Shown piece by piece: positions 24,424 to 32,431 of a DNA stretch of 64,000 nucleotides. Position 1 is the stretch's first letter, and each line of letters starts with the position of its first letter. This stretch comes from CAWGHZ01 sp963775315 (GTDB taxonomy: Bacteria > Pseudomonadota > Alphaproteobacteria > MPNO01 > DASWLB01). Location: NCBI GenBank assembly GCA_963775315.1, contig CAVZIN010000007.1:124001-188000 (forward strand), read 5' to 3'. The notes under the pieces are model-generated. The model was not told the origin of the DNA and did not search any database. It worked only from the letters and a program-made list of their open reading frames with translations. The position numbers and the translations under genes were made by a program.

Positions 24424-26757
24424 TTACGAGAGCTTCGCGTCCTGGATTACCTGCCAGATGCGCTGGGGCGAGGCCGGCATGTCGATATTCTTCACCCCCA
24501 CCGGCTTCAGCGCGTCGTGCACCGCGTTCATCACCACGGCGAGCGCGCCGGTCGTCCCGGCCTCGCCGCCGCCCTTGACGCCCAGCGGGTTGCCCTTGGT
24601 GATGACCTCGTTGGTCTCGACCTTGAACGACGGCAGGCAGTCGGCGCGCGGCAGGGCGTAGTCCATGAACGAGCCGGCGAGCACCTGGCCGCCGTCCTCG
24701 TAGACCACGTGCTCCATCACCGCCTGGCCGACGCCCTGGGCGATGCCGCCATGGACCTGGCCGTCGACGATCAGCGGGTTGATGACGCGGCCCACGTCGT
24801 CGACCGCGACGTACTGCACGATCTGCATCGTGCCGGTGTCGGGATCGATCTCCACCTCGCAGACGGCGCAGCCGTTGGGGTAGGCGGGGATGCGGCCGAC
24901 GAACTTCTGCTCGCCGTCCAGTGGGCCCTTGAGCTCGTCCGGCACGCGCCCGTCTGCGGCGGCGCGGGCGGCGTCGTAGAGCCCGATCGAGCGATCTGTG
25001 CCGGCCACCGTGAACCGGCCGTCGGCAAATTCGATGTCGCCGACCGCCGCCTCCAGCATGTGGGCGGCGATGCGCTTGCCCTTGTCGATGATCTGGTCGC
25101 ACGACTTGACCATGACGAACCCGCCGAGCCGCATCGACCGATCCGAATGGGTGCCGCCGCCCTCGGGCACCAGGTCGGAATCGCCGGTGACCATCCTGAC
25201 CTCGCCATGTGCAACCCCGAGCCAGGTGGAAATCACCTGCGGGAAGCTGGTCTCGTGCCCCTGTCCCTGCGACAGCGTGCCGATGATCACGTCGACCGTG
25301 CCTTCGGGCTTCACCACCACGCGGGCGCGCTCGACCGGGATGCCGACCGGCGTCTCGATGTAGTTGGCGAGCCCGATACCGCGCAGCTTGCTGCGGCCTT
25401 TTGCCTCGGCGCGGCGTGCCTCGAAGCCGTGCCAGTCCGCCATGTGCATGGCGGTCTCCATGTTCTTCTCGAACTCGCCGCAATCGTAGGTGAGCCCGCC
25501 CTGCGTCTTGTAAGGGAAGGTGCGGATCAGATTGCGCCGGCGCAGCTCGATCCGGTCGATGCCGAGGCGCTCGGCCGCCATGTCGACCAGCCGCTCCATC
25601 GTGTGCATCGCCTGCGGCCGCCCCGCGCCGCGATAGTTCACGCTCGGCAGGGTGTTGGTGACGATGCCGAGCGCGCGGAGGCAGAGATTCGGAATGTCGT
25701 ACAGCGTGGTCGCGATGCGCGAACCGTTGACCGCCGGAACGTAGGAGACGGTGTTGCCGCCGACGTTGGAATAGAGCGTGACCTTGAGGCCGAGGAACTT
25801 CCCGTCCTTGTCGAGCGCGAGCGCGGCGCGTGTCACCACGTCGCGCGCCTGGTAGTCCGCGACGAATGCCTCGGTGCGCTCGCCGGTCCACTTGACCGGG
25901 CGGTTGAATTTCTTCGCCGCCCACAGTGCGCAGACATATTCGGCGTGCAGGTGGCCGCGCGGCCCGAAGCCGCCGCCGACGTCCTTCTGCACGACGCGCA
26001 CCTTGTCCTCGGGCAGGCCGAACGTGCCGGCGATCGCGGACTTCTGGCCGTGCACCCCCTGGCCGCCTGTCCACAGCGTCAAGCGGTCGCCGTCCCATTC
26101 GGCAAGGCAGGCGCGCGGCTCCATCTGGCAGTTGGCGACGCGATTGGAGACGAACTCGCCCTCGATGACGTGTGCGGCCTGCGCGAACACCTTCTCGGTC
26201 TTTTCGCAATCGCCGACGAACCCCTCGAAGGCAATGTTGTTCTTCACCCCGTCCCACACCTCGGGCGCGCCGGGCGCGATGGCGTCGAGCCCGCGGATAA
26301 CGGCGGGCAGCGCCTGGTACTCGGCCTCGACCAGCTCGGCCGCGTCCTTGGCCTGGCCCAAGGTCTCGGCGACGACGAAGGCGACGCCCTCGCCCACATG
26401 GTGGATCTTGTCGGCGACCAGCGGGATCAGCCCGTGCTCGAACGCCTTGCGCCCGTCCGGATAGCCGAAGCAGGGCTTGGTGATGTCCTCGGGCATCGGA
26501 CCCATCGCGCGCGACGGCACGACATTGATGCTTTCGGCGAAGTACTGCGCCCCGGTCAGCACGGCGACGACACCCGGCGCGCGCGCGGCCGCCGCGGTGT
26601 TGATCCGCGTGAGGCGGGCGTGGGCATAGGGCGCGCGCACCATCACCCCGTAGAGCTGGTCGGCGCGGTTGTAGTCGTCCGAATAGCTGCCCTTGCCTTG
26701 CAGCAGCCGCAAATCCTCGACCCGCGGCAGTGGCGCCCCGATTCCCAAATCCATCAT
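24424..26757 (-). CDS. Xanthine dehydrogenase/CO dehydrogenase-family molybdopterin-binding large subunit (CoxL-like, form II type)
   Basis: 777 residues from the ATG at 26757 ('MMDLGIGAPLPRVEDLRLLQG'). It has the large-subunit order: N-terminal 'a/b hammerhead' ('GVMVRAPYAHARL', 'GVVAVLTGAQ'), 'KDVGGGFGPRGHLHAEYV', 'NYRGAGRPQAMHTMERL', 'LSQGQGHETSFPQV' and the late catalytic-Glu region 'GNPLGVKGGGEAGTTGAL'. The 'YRGAGR' loop matches form II (BMS) proteins, not the 'AYxCSFR' loop of true CO dehydrogenase. It would hydroxylate a carbon next to N or CO groups using Mo-MCD cofactor. No FAD or 2Fe-2S subunit gene is adjacent, which is unusual. The frame continues open upstream, but that part is repeat and antisense sequence. 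Confidence 0.92.
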   Translation of the reverse strand: MMDLGIGAPLPRVEDLRLLQGKGSYSDDYNRADQLYGVMVRAPYAHARLTRINTAAAARAPGVVAVLTGAQYFAESINVVPSRAMGPMPEDITKPCFGYPDGRKAFEHGLIPLVADKIHHVGEGVAFVVAETLGQAKDAAELVEAEYQALPAVIRGLDAIAPGAPEVWDGVKNNIAFEGFVGDCEKTEKVFAQAAHVIEGEFVSNRVANCQMEPRACLAEWDGDRLTLWTGGQGVHGQKSAIAGTFGLPEDKVRVVQKDVGGGFGPRGHLHAEYVCALWAAKKFNRPVKWTGERTEAFVADYQARDVVTRAALALDKDGKFLGLKVTLYSNVGGNTVSYVPAVNGSRIATTLYDIPNLCLRALGIVTNTLPSVNYRGAGRPQAMHTMERLVDMAAERLGIDRIELRRRNLIRTFPYKTQGGLTYDCGEFEKNMETAMHMADWHGFEARRAEAKGRSKLRGIGLANYIETPVGIPVERARVVVKPEGTVDVIIGTLSQGQGHETSFPQVISTWLGVAHGEVRMVTGDSDLVPEGGGTHSDRSMRLGGFVMVKSCDQIIDKGKRIAAHMLEAAVGDIEFADGRFTVAGTDRSIGLYDAARAAADGRVPDELKGPLDGEQKFVGRIPAYPNGCAVCEVEIDPDTGTMQIVQYVAVDDVGRVINPLIVDGQVHGGIAQGVGQAVMEHVVYEDGGQVLAGSFMDYALPRADCLPSFKVETNEVITKGNPLGVKGGGEAGTTGALAVVMNAVHDALKPVGVKNIDMPASPQRIWQVIQDAKLS

Positions 26758-26799
26758 CCTCTCCGAAACTGACGTCCTGGCAAATTGTGCGCGGCCTCG

Positions 26800-26903
26800 C
26801 CCCCCACCCCAGCCCGCCCCCACAAGGGGGAAGGGGACGTGCGGCAAGGCCTGCGCGAAAAATACTCCCTCCCCCTCGATAAGGGAGGGCTGGGGTGGGG
26901 GTG
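26800..26903. repeat. Composite extragenic inverted repeat, family 1
   Basis: Left unit CCCCCCACCCCAGCCCGCCC with a GGGGGAAGGGG partner; right unit CTCCCTCCCCCT, loop, AGGGAGGGCTGGGGTGGGGG. The outer ends are inverted copies (15 consecutive matching bases, GGGCTGGGGTGGGGG). It sits in the leader between the FAH-family gene and the CoxL-like gene, both read on the minus strand. Confidence 0.7.
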
Positions 26904-26936
26904 GAGCAAGGACGATGCTTCCCCCGGCGTCGAGCC

Positions 26937-27890
26937 CTACGCCGACACTTTCGACGGCGTGTAGAGCTCGGTCGAATATTTCGCCGGCGCGTCGGCGGCG
27001 ACCGGATTGCTCAGCGTGCCGAGCCCCTCGATCTCCACCTCGCATACGTCGCCGGGCTTCATCTGCACCATGCCCGGCACGTAAACGCCCCCGGTGTTCG
27101 GTGGCGGCGTCTCGCCGGGATGTGGCGGCAGCGACCCCGGCGAGCCCGAGACGATCACGTCGCCCGGACGCAGGTAGTAGCCCTGCGACAGATAGTTGAT
27201 GAGTTGCGGCACGCCGAACACCATCAGGTCGGTGGTGGCGTTCTGGCGCTCGATGCCGTTGACGCGGGTGATGGTGCGCTTGTGCTGCCAGTCGCCGAAC
27301 TCGTCTGGCGTCATCAGCCACGGGCCGAAGCTGCCCGACTGCTCGAAATTCTTGCCGAGCCCGAACTGGCGGTTGTGGCCCTGGTATTCGCGCACCGAGC
27401 CTTCGTTGTAGCAGGAGTAGCCGGCGACATGGTCGAGCGCCTTCTCGACCGGGATGTGCCGTCCGCCCTTGCCGATGATGACGGCAAGCTCACCCTCGTA
27501 CTCATACTTGTGGGCGATGGCGGGGTCGGGGCAGAGGATCGGCTGCATGTGGCCCACCTGGCTGCATGGCATGCGGAGGAAGATCTGCGGGTACTTGGCC
27601 GAGGTGGTGAGGCCGGTCTCCTCAACGTGCAGCTTGTAGTTGAGGGCGAGGCACCAGATCGCGTTGGGATCGAGGATCACCGGATCGAGCGTGACGTCGG
27701 CGAAGGTGAGATCCGCCTTCCTGCCCTTCGCGGCCGCGGCCGCCTTGGCGAGCCCGTCCTTCATCCCGATCAGCGCGCGGAGGTCGCTGGGCAGGTCCGG
27801 CGCCGCCTTGGCGAGAGCGACGAAGCCTGTGTCGTCGACCATCACCCCAACGCCCGCCTCGCCCTTGTGCCGGTACGAGATCAGTCTCAC
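26937..27890 (-). CDS. Fumarylacetoacetate hydrolase (FAH) family protein
   Basis: 317 residues from a GTG at 27890, chosen because GAGGGAGG precedes it by six bases and the FAH fold starts at 'RLISYRHKGEAGVGV'. Metal ligands are in 'YEYEGELAVIIGKGGR' (two glutamates) and further Asp in the C-terminal barrel; 'SYCNEGSVREYQGHN' and 'DVIVSGSPGSLPP' are FAH motifs. Members hydrolyse or decarboxylate diketo acids at the end of aromatic pathways (fumarylpyruvate, 2-oxohepta-enedioate). It is 179 bases upstream of the CoxL-like gene on the same strand. A longer start at 27953 would lack an RBS. Confidence 0.88.
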   Translation of the reverse strand: MRLISYRHKGEAGVGVMVDDTGFVALAKAAPDLPSDLRALIGMKDGLAKAAAAAKGRKADLTFADVTLDPVILDPNAIWCLALNYKLHVEETGLTTSAKYPQIFLRMPCSQVGHMQPILCPDPAIAHKYEYEGELAVIIGKGGRHIPVEKALDHVAGYSCYNEGSVREYQGHNRQFGLGKNFEQSGSFGPWLMTPDEFGDWQHKRTITRVNGIERQNATTDLMVFGVPQLINYLSQGYYLRPGDVIVSGSPGSLPPHPGETPPPNTGGVYVPGMVQMKPGDVCEVEIEGLGTLSNPVAADAPAKYSTELYTPSKVSA

Positions 27891-27964
27891 GTCAGCCTCC
27901 CTCGCTGGAATTCTTGGATGGCGGAGGGTGGCAAAATTCGCGCGCCCGGGCAAGCGCGGGCCTC

Positions 27965-28050
27965 ATGGAAGCCGGTCCGCGCTTTGAGCGCAGCGAAGCG
28001 ATCCAGTGCGTTCAGGGTCGCTTCGTTGCTGCGGTCTTCGCGACGAGGAG
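27965..28050. repeat. Degenerate extragenic repeat
   Basis: GCAGCGAAGCGATCC (from about 27990) faces TCGCTTCGTTGCTGCG (from about 28018) as an imperfect inverted pair. The sequence resembles the 'GAAGCGATCC / CGCTTCG' palindromes spread through alphaproteobacterial genomes. It lies between convergently placed or tandem minus-strand genes; no function is assigned. Confidence 0.35.
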
Positions 28051-28063
28051 GAAAGCGCGCCTT

Positions 28064-28618
28064 TTAGCCCCGCTGGGCGCCGAGTCGGTGGTTCAGCGTT
28101 TCGAGCTCGGCACGGAGGTCGTCGATCTCGTCCCGGTCGGCCTCCGCCGGGTCGCGGTCGGGATCGGGTGCGGCCGGATGGGTGAGGCGCGCCTCCTCCA
28201 CCCGATCGATCACGTCGCGAACGTTGCGCTTGGCGCGCTGACGCCGGGGCGCCGTCGCCGCGGGATGCTCGGGGGCCTCGGGAATCTCGATGTCATCGTC
28301 CTGCGCCTCGCCGTCGAGCAGGGCCTGGGCCATGGCGCCGATGCGCGGCACCGTCTCGTCGACGCCCCGCCCGAGGCTCCGGTCGATGACCTCGAGCAGG
28401 GATTCGACCTGGGCGAGAAGCGCGGCGTGCTCGTCCTCCAGCGCGGCGACCTGCGCGCGATAGGAGGCGATCTCGCGTTCCTGCGCGGCGAACCGGTCGC
28501 GGATCTGGCGCCACATCTCGACCAGCGCCGCGCTTTGGCTCTCCCGCGCTTCGCGGGCGGCTTCCATGTGGCGCTCGGCGCGCTCGACGCGGGATTTGAG
28601 GGCGTCCAGATCGGGCAA
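28064..28618 (-). CDS. Coiled-coil protein of unknown function
   Basis: 184 residues from a TTG at 28618, chosen because AAGGAG lies eight bases upstream. Residues 5-75 form a strong heptad coiled coil ('LKSRVERAERHMEAAREA', 'QEREIASYRAQVAALEDEHAALLAQVESLLEVI'). An acidic linker, a basic patch ('PRRQRAKRNVRDVI') and a second short coil ('DEIDDLRAELETLNHRL') follow. No signal peptide or membrane segment. It is divergent from the glycosyl-phosphate transferase gene. I do not recognise the family; a scaffold role is possible but unproven. Confidence 0.7.
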   Translation of the reverse strand: MPDLDALKSRVERAERHMEAAREARESQSAALVEMWRQIRDRFAAQEREIASYRAQVAALEDEHAALLAQVESLLEVIDRSLGRGVDETVPRIGAMAQALLDGEAQDDDIEIPEAPEHPAATAPRRQRAKRNVRDVIDRVEEARLTHPAAPDPDRDPAEADRDEIDDLRAELETLNHRLGAQRG

Positions 28619-28751
28619 GTTGCGCTCTCCTTGTCGCACCGCCCCAGCATCGCCGCTCAGGGTTAACGAAGGGTTGCGCCAGGGCGCGGCGTTGACACCA
28701 CCGGCCCGATCGCCTATCCGGCGGCGACCTCGCCCCACTGCGGATATCTCC

Positions 28752-29816
28752 TTGGCCAGCGCCCCCTTCCTCACCTTCGTCGCGAGCCTGGTCGTGCTGG
28801 CGGCGGCGCTGACCTGGGCGATGACCCGGGTGCGCATCCTCGACGTGCCGGGGCCGCGCTCGTCGCACGACCTGCCGGTGCCGCGGCTCGGCGGCATCGC
28901 CATCGTCGCAACCTTCTTCGCGGGCTTCGCATGGCTCGGCTGGACCGGCGAGCTCGCAGGCGCCTCGAGCCCGCTCGGCCACGCGAGCCTGCTCAACCTC
29001 GTGGGGCTCGCCAGCGGGTCGCTGCTGGTCGCGCTGGTCGGGCTCGCCGACGATCTCGGCCGTCTCGGCGTGCGCGGCAAGCTCGCCGGCCAGCTCGTGG
29101 TGGCAATTGTGCTGGTCGCCTGTGGCGTCCAGTTCCGCCAGTTCACCCTACCCGGCAGCGGCACCCAGATGCTGGGCGCCTGGGGCTGGCCGATCACCAT
29201 CGTCTGGGTCGTCGCGATCACCAACATCGTGAACTTCATGGACGGGCTCGACGGGCTCGCCGGCGGCACCGGGACCATCGCCGCGGGCTTCTTCGCCGCC
29301 GCCGCCGCCGCCGGGGCCGCGCCGATCGCGGCGGCGCTGAGCGCCGGTCTCGCCGCCGCCTGCTTCGGCTTCACCCTGTTCAACGCGCCGCGTGCCCGCA
29401 TCTTCATGGGCGACGTCGGCAGCCAGTTCCTCGGCTTCACCCTGGCGGCGCTCGCCGTGCTCGCCACCGGGCACGACACGCCCGAGACCTCGGCGCTGGT
29501 GATGCCGCTCCTGCTGTTCCACTTCATCTTCGACACGTTCCTCACCTTCTTCCGCCGGCTGGCGGAGGGGCGGGACGTGACCAAGGCGCATCGCGGCCAC
29601 CTCTACCAGCTCCTTAACCGGCTGGGCGCGTCGCATTTTCAGGTGAGCCAGCTGCACTGGGCTGTGGGGGTGGCCGAGGGGCTGGCGGCGCTCTGGCTGA
29701 TCCACCAGTCCCCGGCCGGAAGGCTGGCGGTTTTCCTGCCGTTTCTGGCGCTGGAGGCGGTCTACGCGGCGCTGGTCCTGAGGGCGGCCCGCCGCCGCGG
29801 CGTGGTCGCGGGGTAG
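28752..29816 (+). CDS. MraY/WecA-type polyprenyl-phosphate sugar-1-phosphate transferase (glycosyltransferase family 4)
   Basis: 354 residues from a TTG at 28752, with ten to eleven hydrophobic helices. Key cytoplasmic motifs: 'DVPGPRSSHDLPVPRLGG' (loop 1), 'NFMDGLDGLAGG' (catalytic Asp region), 'ARIFMGDVGSQFLGF' and the 'HRGHLYQLL' loop. The WecA-like histidine loop and the absence of the peptidoglycan gene context favour a WecA/WbpL-type enzyme that loads GlcNAc-1-P or a similar sugar onto undecaprenyl phosphate for surface glycan synthesis, and not MraY itself. Sugar specificity is unknown. Confidence 0.9.
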   Translation: MASAPFLTFVASLVVLAAALTWAMTRVRILDVPGPRSSHDLPVPRLGGIAIVATFFAGFAWLGWTGELAGASSPLGHASLLNLVGLASGSLLVALVGLADDLGRLGVRGKLAGQLVVAIVLVACGVQFRQFTLPGSGTQMLGAWGWPITIVWVVAITNIVNFMDGLDGLAGGTGTIAAGFFAAAAAAGAAPIAAALSAGLAAACFGFTLFNAPRARIFMGDVGSQFLGFTLAALAVLATGHDTPETSALVMPLLLFHFIFDTFLTFFRRLAEGRDVTKAHRGHLYQLLNRLGASHFQVSQLHWAVGVAEGLAALWLIHQSPAGRLAVFLPFLALEAVYAALVLRAARRRGVVAG

Positions 29817-29930
29817 GGCGCGCCGGGGCAGGGCGCGACGGAACGCGCGGAACTTATCGTCCGCTTAAACCATTTCGTTGCATGATTCCGTCATTTGACG
29901 GCGCAAAACGGCGACCTTAGGGTGTCCTCC

Positions 29931-30782
29931 ATGGACGAAACGACGCCGCATCCCGGGCGAATTCTGCTCGATGAGGTGATGACTCCGCTGGGCGTGAGCC
30001 GGAACCAGCTCGCCCGCGACATCGACGTGCCGGTCGGGAGGATCAGCGCCATCGTCTCCGGTGCGCGGGCCATCACGGCGGACACGGCGCTCCGGCTCGC
30101 GCGCTATTTCGGCACGACGCCCGAGCTCTGGATGCGGCTGCAGGCGGACTACGACCTCGCCCGCGCGCGCGAGCAGATCGGCGCCGAGGTGGAGGAGCGG
30201 GTGCGCGTGCTGCAGAACCGCGCGCCGCTGGCCGACACCGCCCCGTCCTTCGCCGATCCGTCTCCGCCGCCGGAGACGACGCCCGTGCCGGCGGAGCTTG
30301 CTTCCGCGCCCGAACCGGCACCCGTCGAGCCGCCGCCCCCGCCGGCCGCCGTCGCAGAGGACCCTCCGCCCGCAATCCGGCTCGGTCCCGCCGAGCGCGA
30401 CGAGGGCGACGGCTGGCCCGCCCCGCCGGAGGCCGCGGAGCCGGTCACGGCGGAGCCCAAGGCCGGGGAGCCGGAGGAGCCGCCCGCGCCGCCCTTTGGG
30501 CCGGCCCTGGGGCCGGAGGTCGCGGAGCCCGACGAGCCCAACGGTCGCCCCCATCGGGGCATCCCGGCCGGCTATTTCAGCTTCGACGAGGAGCCGGACC
30601 TGCCGGAACCCGAGGACGACGTGCTCGAGCTCTCGGCCGACATGATGGTCGCGGAGCCGGAGAAGTCGGCAAAGGATTCCGCGTCGCCATCCTCCACCGG
30701 CGTGCCGCGCGCGGAGCCAGCGTCCGACGACGCGCCGCGCGAAGCTGTGCCGGCCATCCCGGAGCCGCCACGCAAGCCCTAG
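29931..30782 (+). CDS. HigA/VapI-type HTH protein with a long acidic, proline-rich C-terminal extension
   Basis: 283 residues from the ATG at 29931. Residues 1-95 are a Xre/HigA-family helix-turn-helix: 'HPGRILLDEVMTPLGVSRNQLARDI', 'VGRISAIVSGARAITADTALRLARYF', 'PELWMRLQADYDL'. Typical HigA antitoxins stop here (about 100 residues). Residues 100-283 are low-complexity, rich in Pro, Glu and Ala ('PPPPAAVAEDPPPA', 'EEPDLPEPEDDVLEL') and predicted disordered. No toxin gene lies on either side. It may be a stand-alone regulator derived from an antitoxin. The long tail is in frame without interruption and its codon use matches neighbours. Confidence 0.8.
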   Translation: MDETTPHPGRILLDEVMTPLGVSRNQLARDIDVPVGRISAIVSGARAITADTALRLARYFGTTPELWMRLQADYDLARAREQIGAEVEERVRVLQNRAPLADTAPSFADPSPPPETTPVPAELASAPEPAPVEPPPPPAAVAEDPPPAIRLGPAERDEGDGWPAPPEAAEPVTAEPKAGEPEEPPAPPFGPALGPEVAEPDEPNGRPHRGIPAGYFSFDEEPDLPEPEDDVLELSADMMVAEPEKSAKDSASPSSTGVPRAEPASDDAPREAVPAIPEPPRKP

Positions 30783-30880
30783 CCGCGCCGCCGCAACGCC
30801 GCGGCCTCCTTTGCGATCGCGATCCGCGAGGGTAGGGTGGGCTCCCGGTGCCGTTCGCGCGCCGCAGGAGGGTGGATCAG

Positions 30881-31486
30881 GTGAACTCGAGCCCATCGGC
30901 AGAGGACGCGGAACGTCTGCTCGCGTTCTGGTTCGGCACGCGGGATGACTCCGAATGGGATGCCGGGCGGGCCGTGTGGTTCCAGCCGCGCCACGCGTTC
31001 GACCGCGCCTGCGCCAACTATCTAGGACTTTACGAGGCGGCGCGCGAGGGCGCGCTGGAGGGCTGGAAGGCGGCGCCACGGACCTGCCTTGCCCTGATCG
31101 TCGCGCTCGACCAGCTTCCGCGGAACCTGTTCCGCAACGACCCGCGGTCCTATGCGACGGACGCCAAGGCGCTCGAGGTGGCGCGCCATGCCATTGCCCG
31201 CGGGCTCGACCGCTATCTCCGCGCCGTCGAGCGCACCTTCGTTTATCTGCCCTACGAACACAGCGAGGATATTGCCGTGCAGCGCTCCTGCGTGGTGCTG
31301 ATGGGGCAGCTTGGCTATCATCCGCGCGGCGTGCGCGCGTTCGCCTCGGCGATCCAGCATCTGCGCATCGTGGAGCGGTTCGGCCGGTTCCCGCACCGCA
31401 ACGCGATCCTCGGCCGGCCGTCGACGCCCGAGGAGGTCGAGTTCCTGACCCGGCCGGGCTCGTCCTTCCTGCGGACGCCGAAGTGA
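30881..31486 (+). CDS. DUF924 family protein
   Basis: 201 residues from a GTG at 30881, supported by AGGAGGG eight bases upstream; an in-frame GTG at 30848 is less likely. The protein matches the DUF924 pattern: 'LLAFWFGTRDDSEWDAGRAVWFQP', 'ALIVALDQLPRNLFRND', 'YLPYEHSEDIAVQ' and a late 'RFGRFPHRNAILGR'. The family has a helical tetratricopeptide-like fold; its biochemical role is unknown. It stands alone on the plus strand before the toxin-antitoxin pair. Confidence 0.9.
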   Translation: MNSSPSAEDAERLLAFWFGTRDDSEWDAGRAVWFQPRHAFDRACANYLGLYEAAREGALEGWKAAPRTCLALIVALDQLPRNLFRNDPRSYATDAKALEVARHAIARGLDRYLRAVERTFVYLPYEHSEDIAVQRSCVVLMGQLGYHPRGVRAFASAIQHLRIVERFGRFPHRNAILGRPSTPEEVEFLTRPGSSFLRTPK

Positions 31487-31503
31487 CCCGCTGCTTCTTG
31501 ACA

Positions 31504-31527
31504 AACTGTCCTTTATAAAGGACAGTT
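31504..31527 (+). promoter_or_regulatory. 24-bp perfect palindrome, probable operator of the higBA-like module
   Basis: Each half is AACTGTCCTTTA and the two halves meet without a spacer, giving 12 paired positions each way. It overlaps a TATAAA and ends one base before the GTG of the toxin gene; a TTGACA lies immediately upstream (31498-31503). The right half includes AAGGA, the likely ribosome binding site, so a transcript reading through could hide it in a hairpin. Expected to be bound by the antitoxin or toxin-antitoxin complex. Confidence 0.75.
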
Positions 31528-31528
31528 C

Positions 31529-31822
31529 GTGGCGATCGAGGTGCGCCAGACCGAGGTGTTCGTGCGCTGGTTCGCGCGGCTGCGGGACGTCGACGCGCGG
31601 GCGCGTATCACCGCCAGGATTCGGCGCCTGTCGCTTGGCAATCCAGGCGACGTGAAGCCGGTGGGCGGAGGCGTTTCGGAACTGCGCGTCGATCATGGTC
31701 CTGGCTACCGCGTGTATTTCGTCCGGCGAGGCGACGCGGTGGTCGTGCTTCTCTGCGGCGGCGACAAGCGAAGCCAGGATCGCGACATTGCCCGAGCTCT
31801 CGAGCTCGCGCGGCAGCTTTGA
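31529..31822 (+). CDS. higB: RelE/ParE-superfamily toxin, HigB-like addiction module killer protein
   Basis: 97 residues from a GTG at 31529. The pattern 'VFVRWFARLRDVDARARITARIRRLSLGNPGDVKPVGGGVSELRVDHGPGYRVYF'-type core (seen here in parts: 'RITARIRRL', 'VSELRVDHGPGYRVYFV') and 'LLCGGDKRSQDRDIARA' is diagnostic of the small killer proteins encoded before a HigA-like antidote. Such toxins cut mRNA at the ribosome. It precedes its antitoxin, the reverse of vapBC order, and the gap to the antitoxin ATG is 11 bases. Confidence 0.9.
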   Translation: MAIEVRQTEVFVRWFARLRDVDARARITARIRRLSLGNPGDVKPVGGGVSELRVDHGPGYRVYFVRRGDAVVVLLCGGDKRSQDRDIARALELARQL

Positions 31823-31833
31823 AGGAGAGCGAT

Positions 31834-32115
31834 ATGAGGCTGCAAACCCGGCCCTGGGACGCAGCGGACACGCTGGCGACGAGGGAGGAAATTGCCGCCT
31901 ATCTCGATGCCGTTCTTGCGGATGGCGACCCCGAGTTGCTGAAGGCGGCGCTTGGCGATATCGCCCGCGCCAAGGGAATGACCGAGATCGCGCGCGCCGC
32001 CGGTGTCGGTCGCGCCAACCTCTACAAGGCGCTCTCGCCAGACGGCAATCCAGAATTCGCGACGGTCGCGAAGGTGCTGAAGGCCCTCGGGCTTCGCCTC
32101 AGCGTGGCCGCCTGA
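31834..32115 (+). CDS. higA: HigA-like antitoxin (addiction module antidote protein)
   Basis: 93 residues from the ATG at 31834, with AAGGAGAG six bases upstream. 'TREEIAAYLDAVLADGDPELLKAALGDIARAKGM' and the helix-turn-helix 'TEIARAAGVGRANLYKALSPDGNPEFATVAKVLKALG' (given in parts) are typical of the antidote family paired with the HigB-like toxin. It should bind the toxin and the 24-bp palindrome before the operon. The Xre-like HTH places it apart from the RHH antitoxin in vapB. Confidence 0.9.
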   Translation: MRLQTRPWDAADTLATREEIAAYLDAVLADGDPELLKAALGDIARAKGMTEIARAAGVGRANLYKALSPDGNPEFATVAKVLKALGLRLSVAA

Positions 32116-32431
32116 TCGTCGCCTACGACAATCGGTCGCATGGCGGGGTGGTGCGACGGGCTTCGCGGTTGACAAAGGCCGGGGTTTCGCCCAAACCCTT
32201 GCCCGCACCGAACCGGGCCGCCAAGTGCCCGGAATTCAAAAACTTTGAGCGTTCGGCGCGACGCGGGCAGGCGGGCGACCACTCACCTTCCAGGCGGCAT
32301 GGGACCGGCGCAACGTGCGCCGCGGAATGAGGTTCCGCGGCAGGAGGCCGGGGCGACGGTATGCCCCCGCGTTGCCACATTTCGCCGCTAACTCGCGCCG
32401 GAACCGAAGCTGTGGCGATTGGGAGACGGGA
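32116..32431. other. 316-base gap before the Gld-like ABC operon
   Basis: No gene is supported here. It contains a TTGACA at about 32171-32176 and a 9-bp hairpin (32319-32341). The operon promoter is probably in this gap, but the -10 is not obvious. Confidence 0.4.
32319..32341. other. Stem-loop in the Gld-like operon leader
   Basis: GCCGCGGAA, loop TGAGG, TTCCGCGGC: a perfect 9-bp stem with a 5-base loop, about 90 bases upstream of the ABC ATPase start. No T-run follows, so it is not a standard terminator. It could be an operator or an mRNA leader hairpin. Confidence 0.45.

Noticed and set aside
24424..27321. A longer (965-codon) version of the CoxL-like protein starting at 27321
   Set aside because: The first 188 codons are repeat sequence and antisense of the FAH-family gene; the family N-terminus begins at 26757.
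31498..31519. TTGACA and TATAAA before higB as a standard promoter
   Set aside because: The spacer is only 10 bases, too short for sigma-70; at most one of the two boxes is used.
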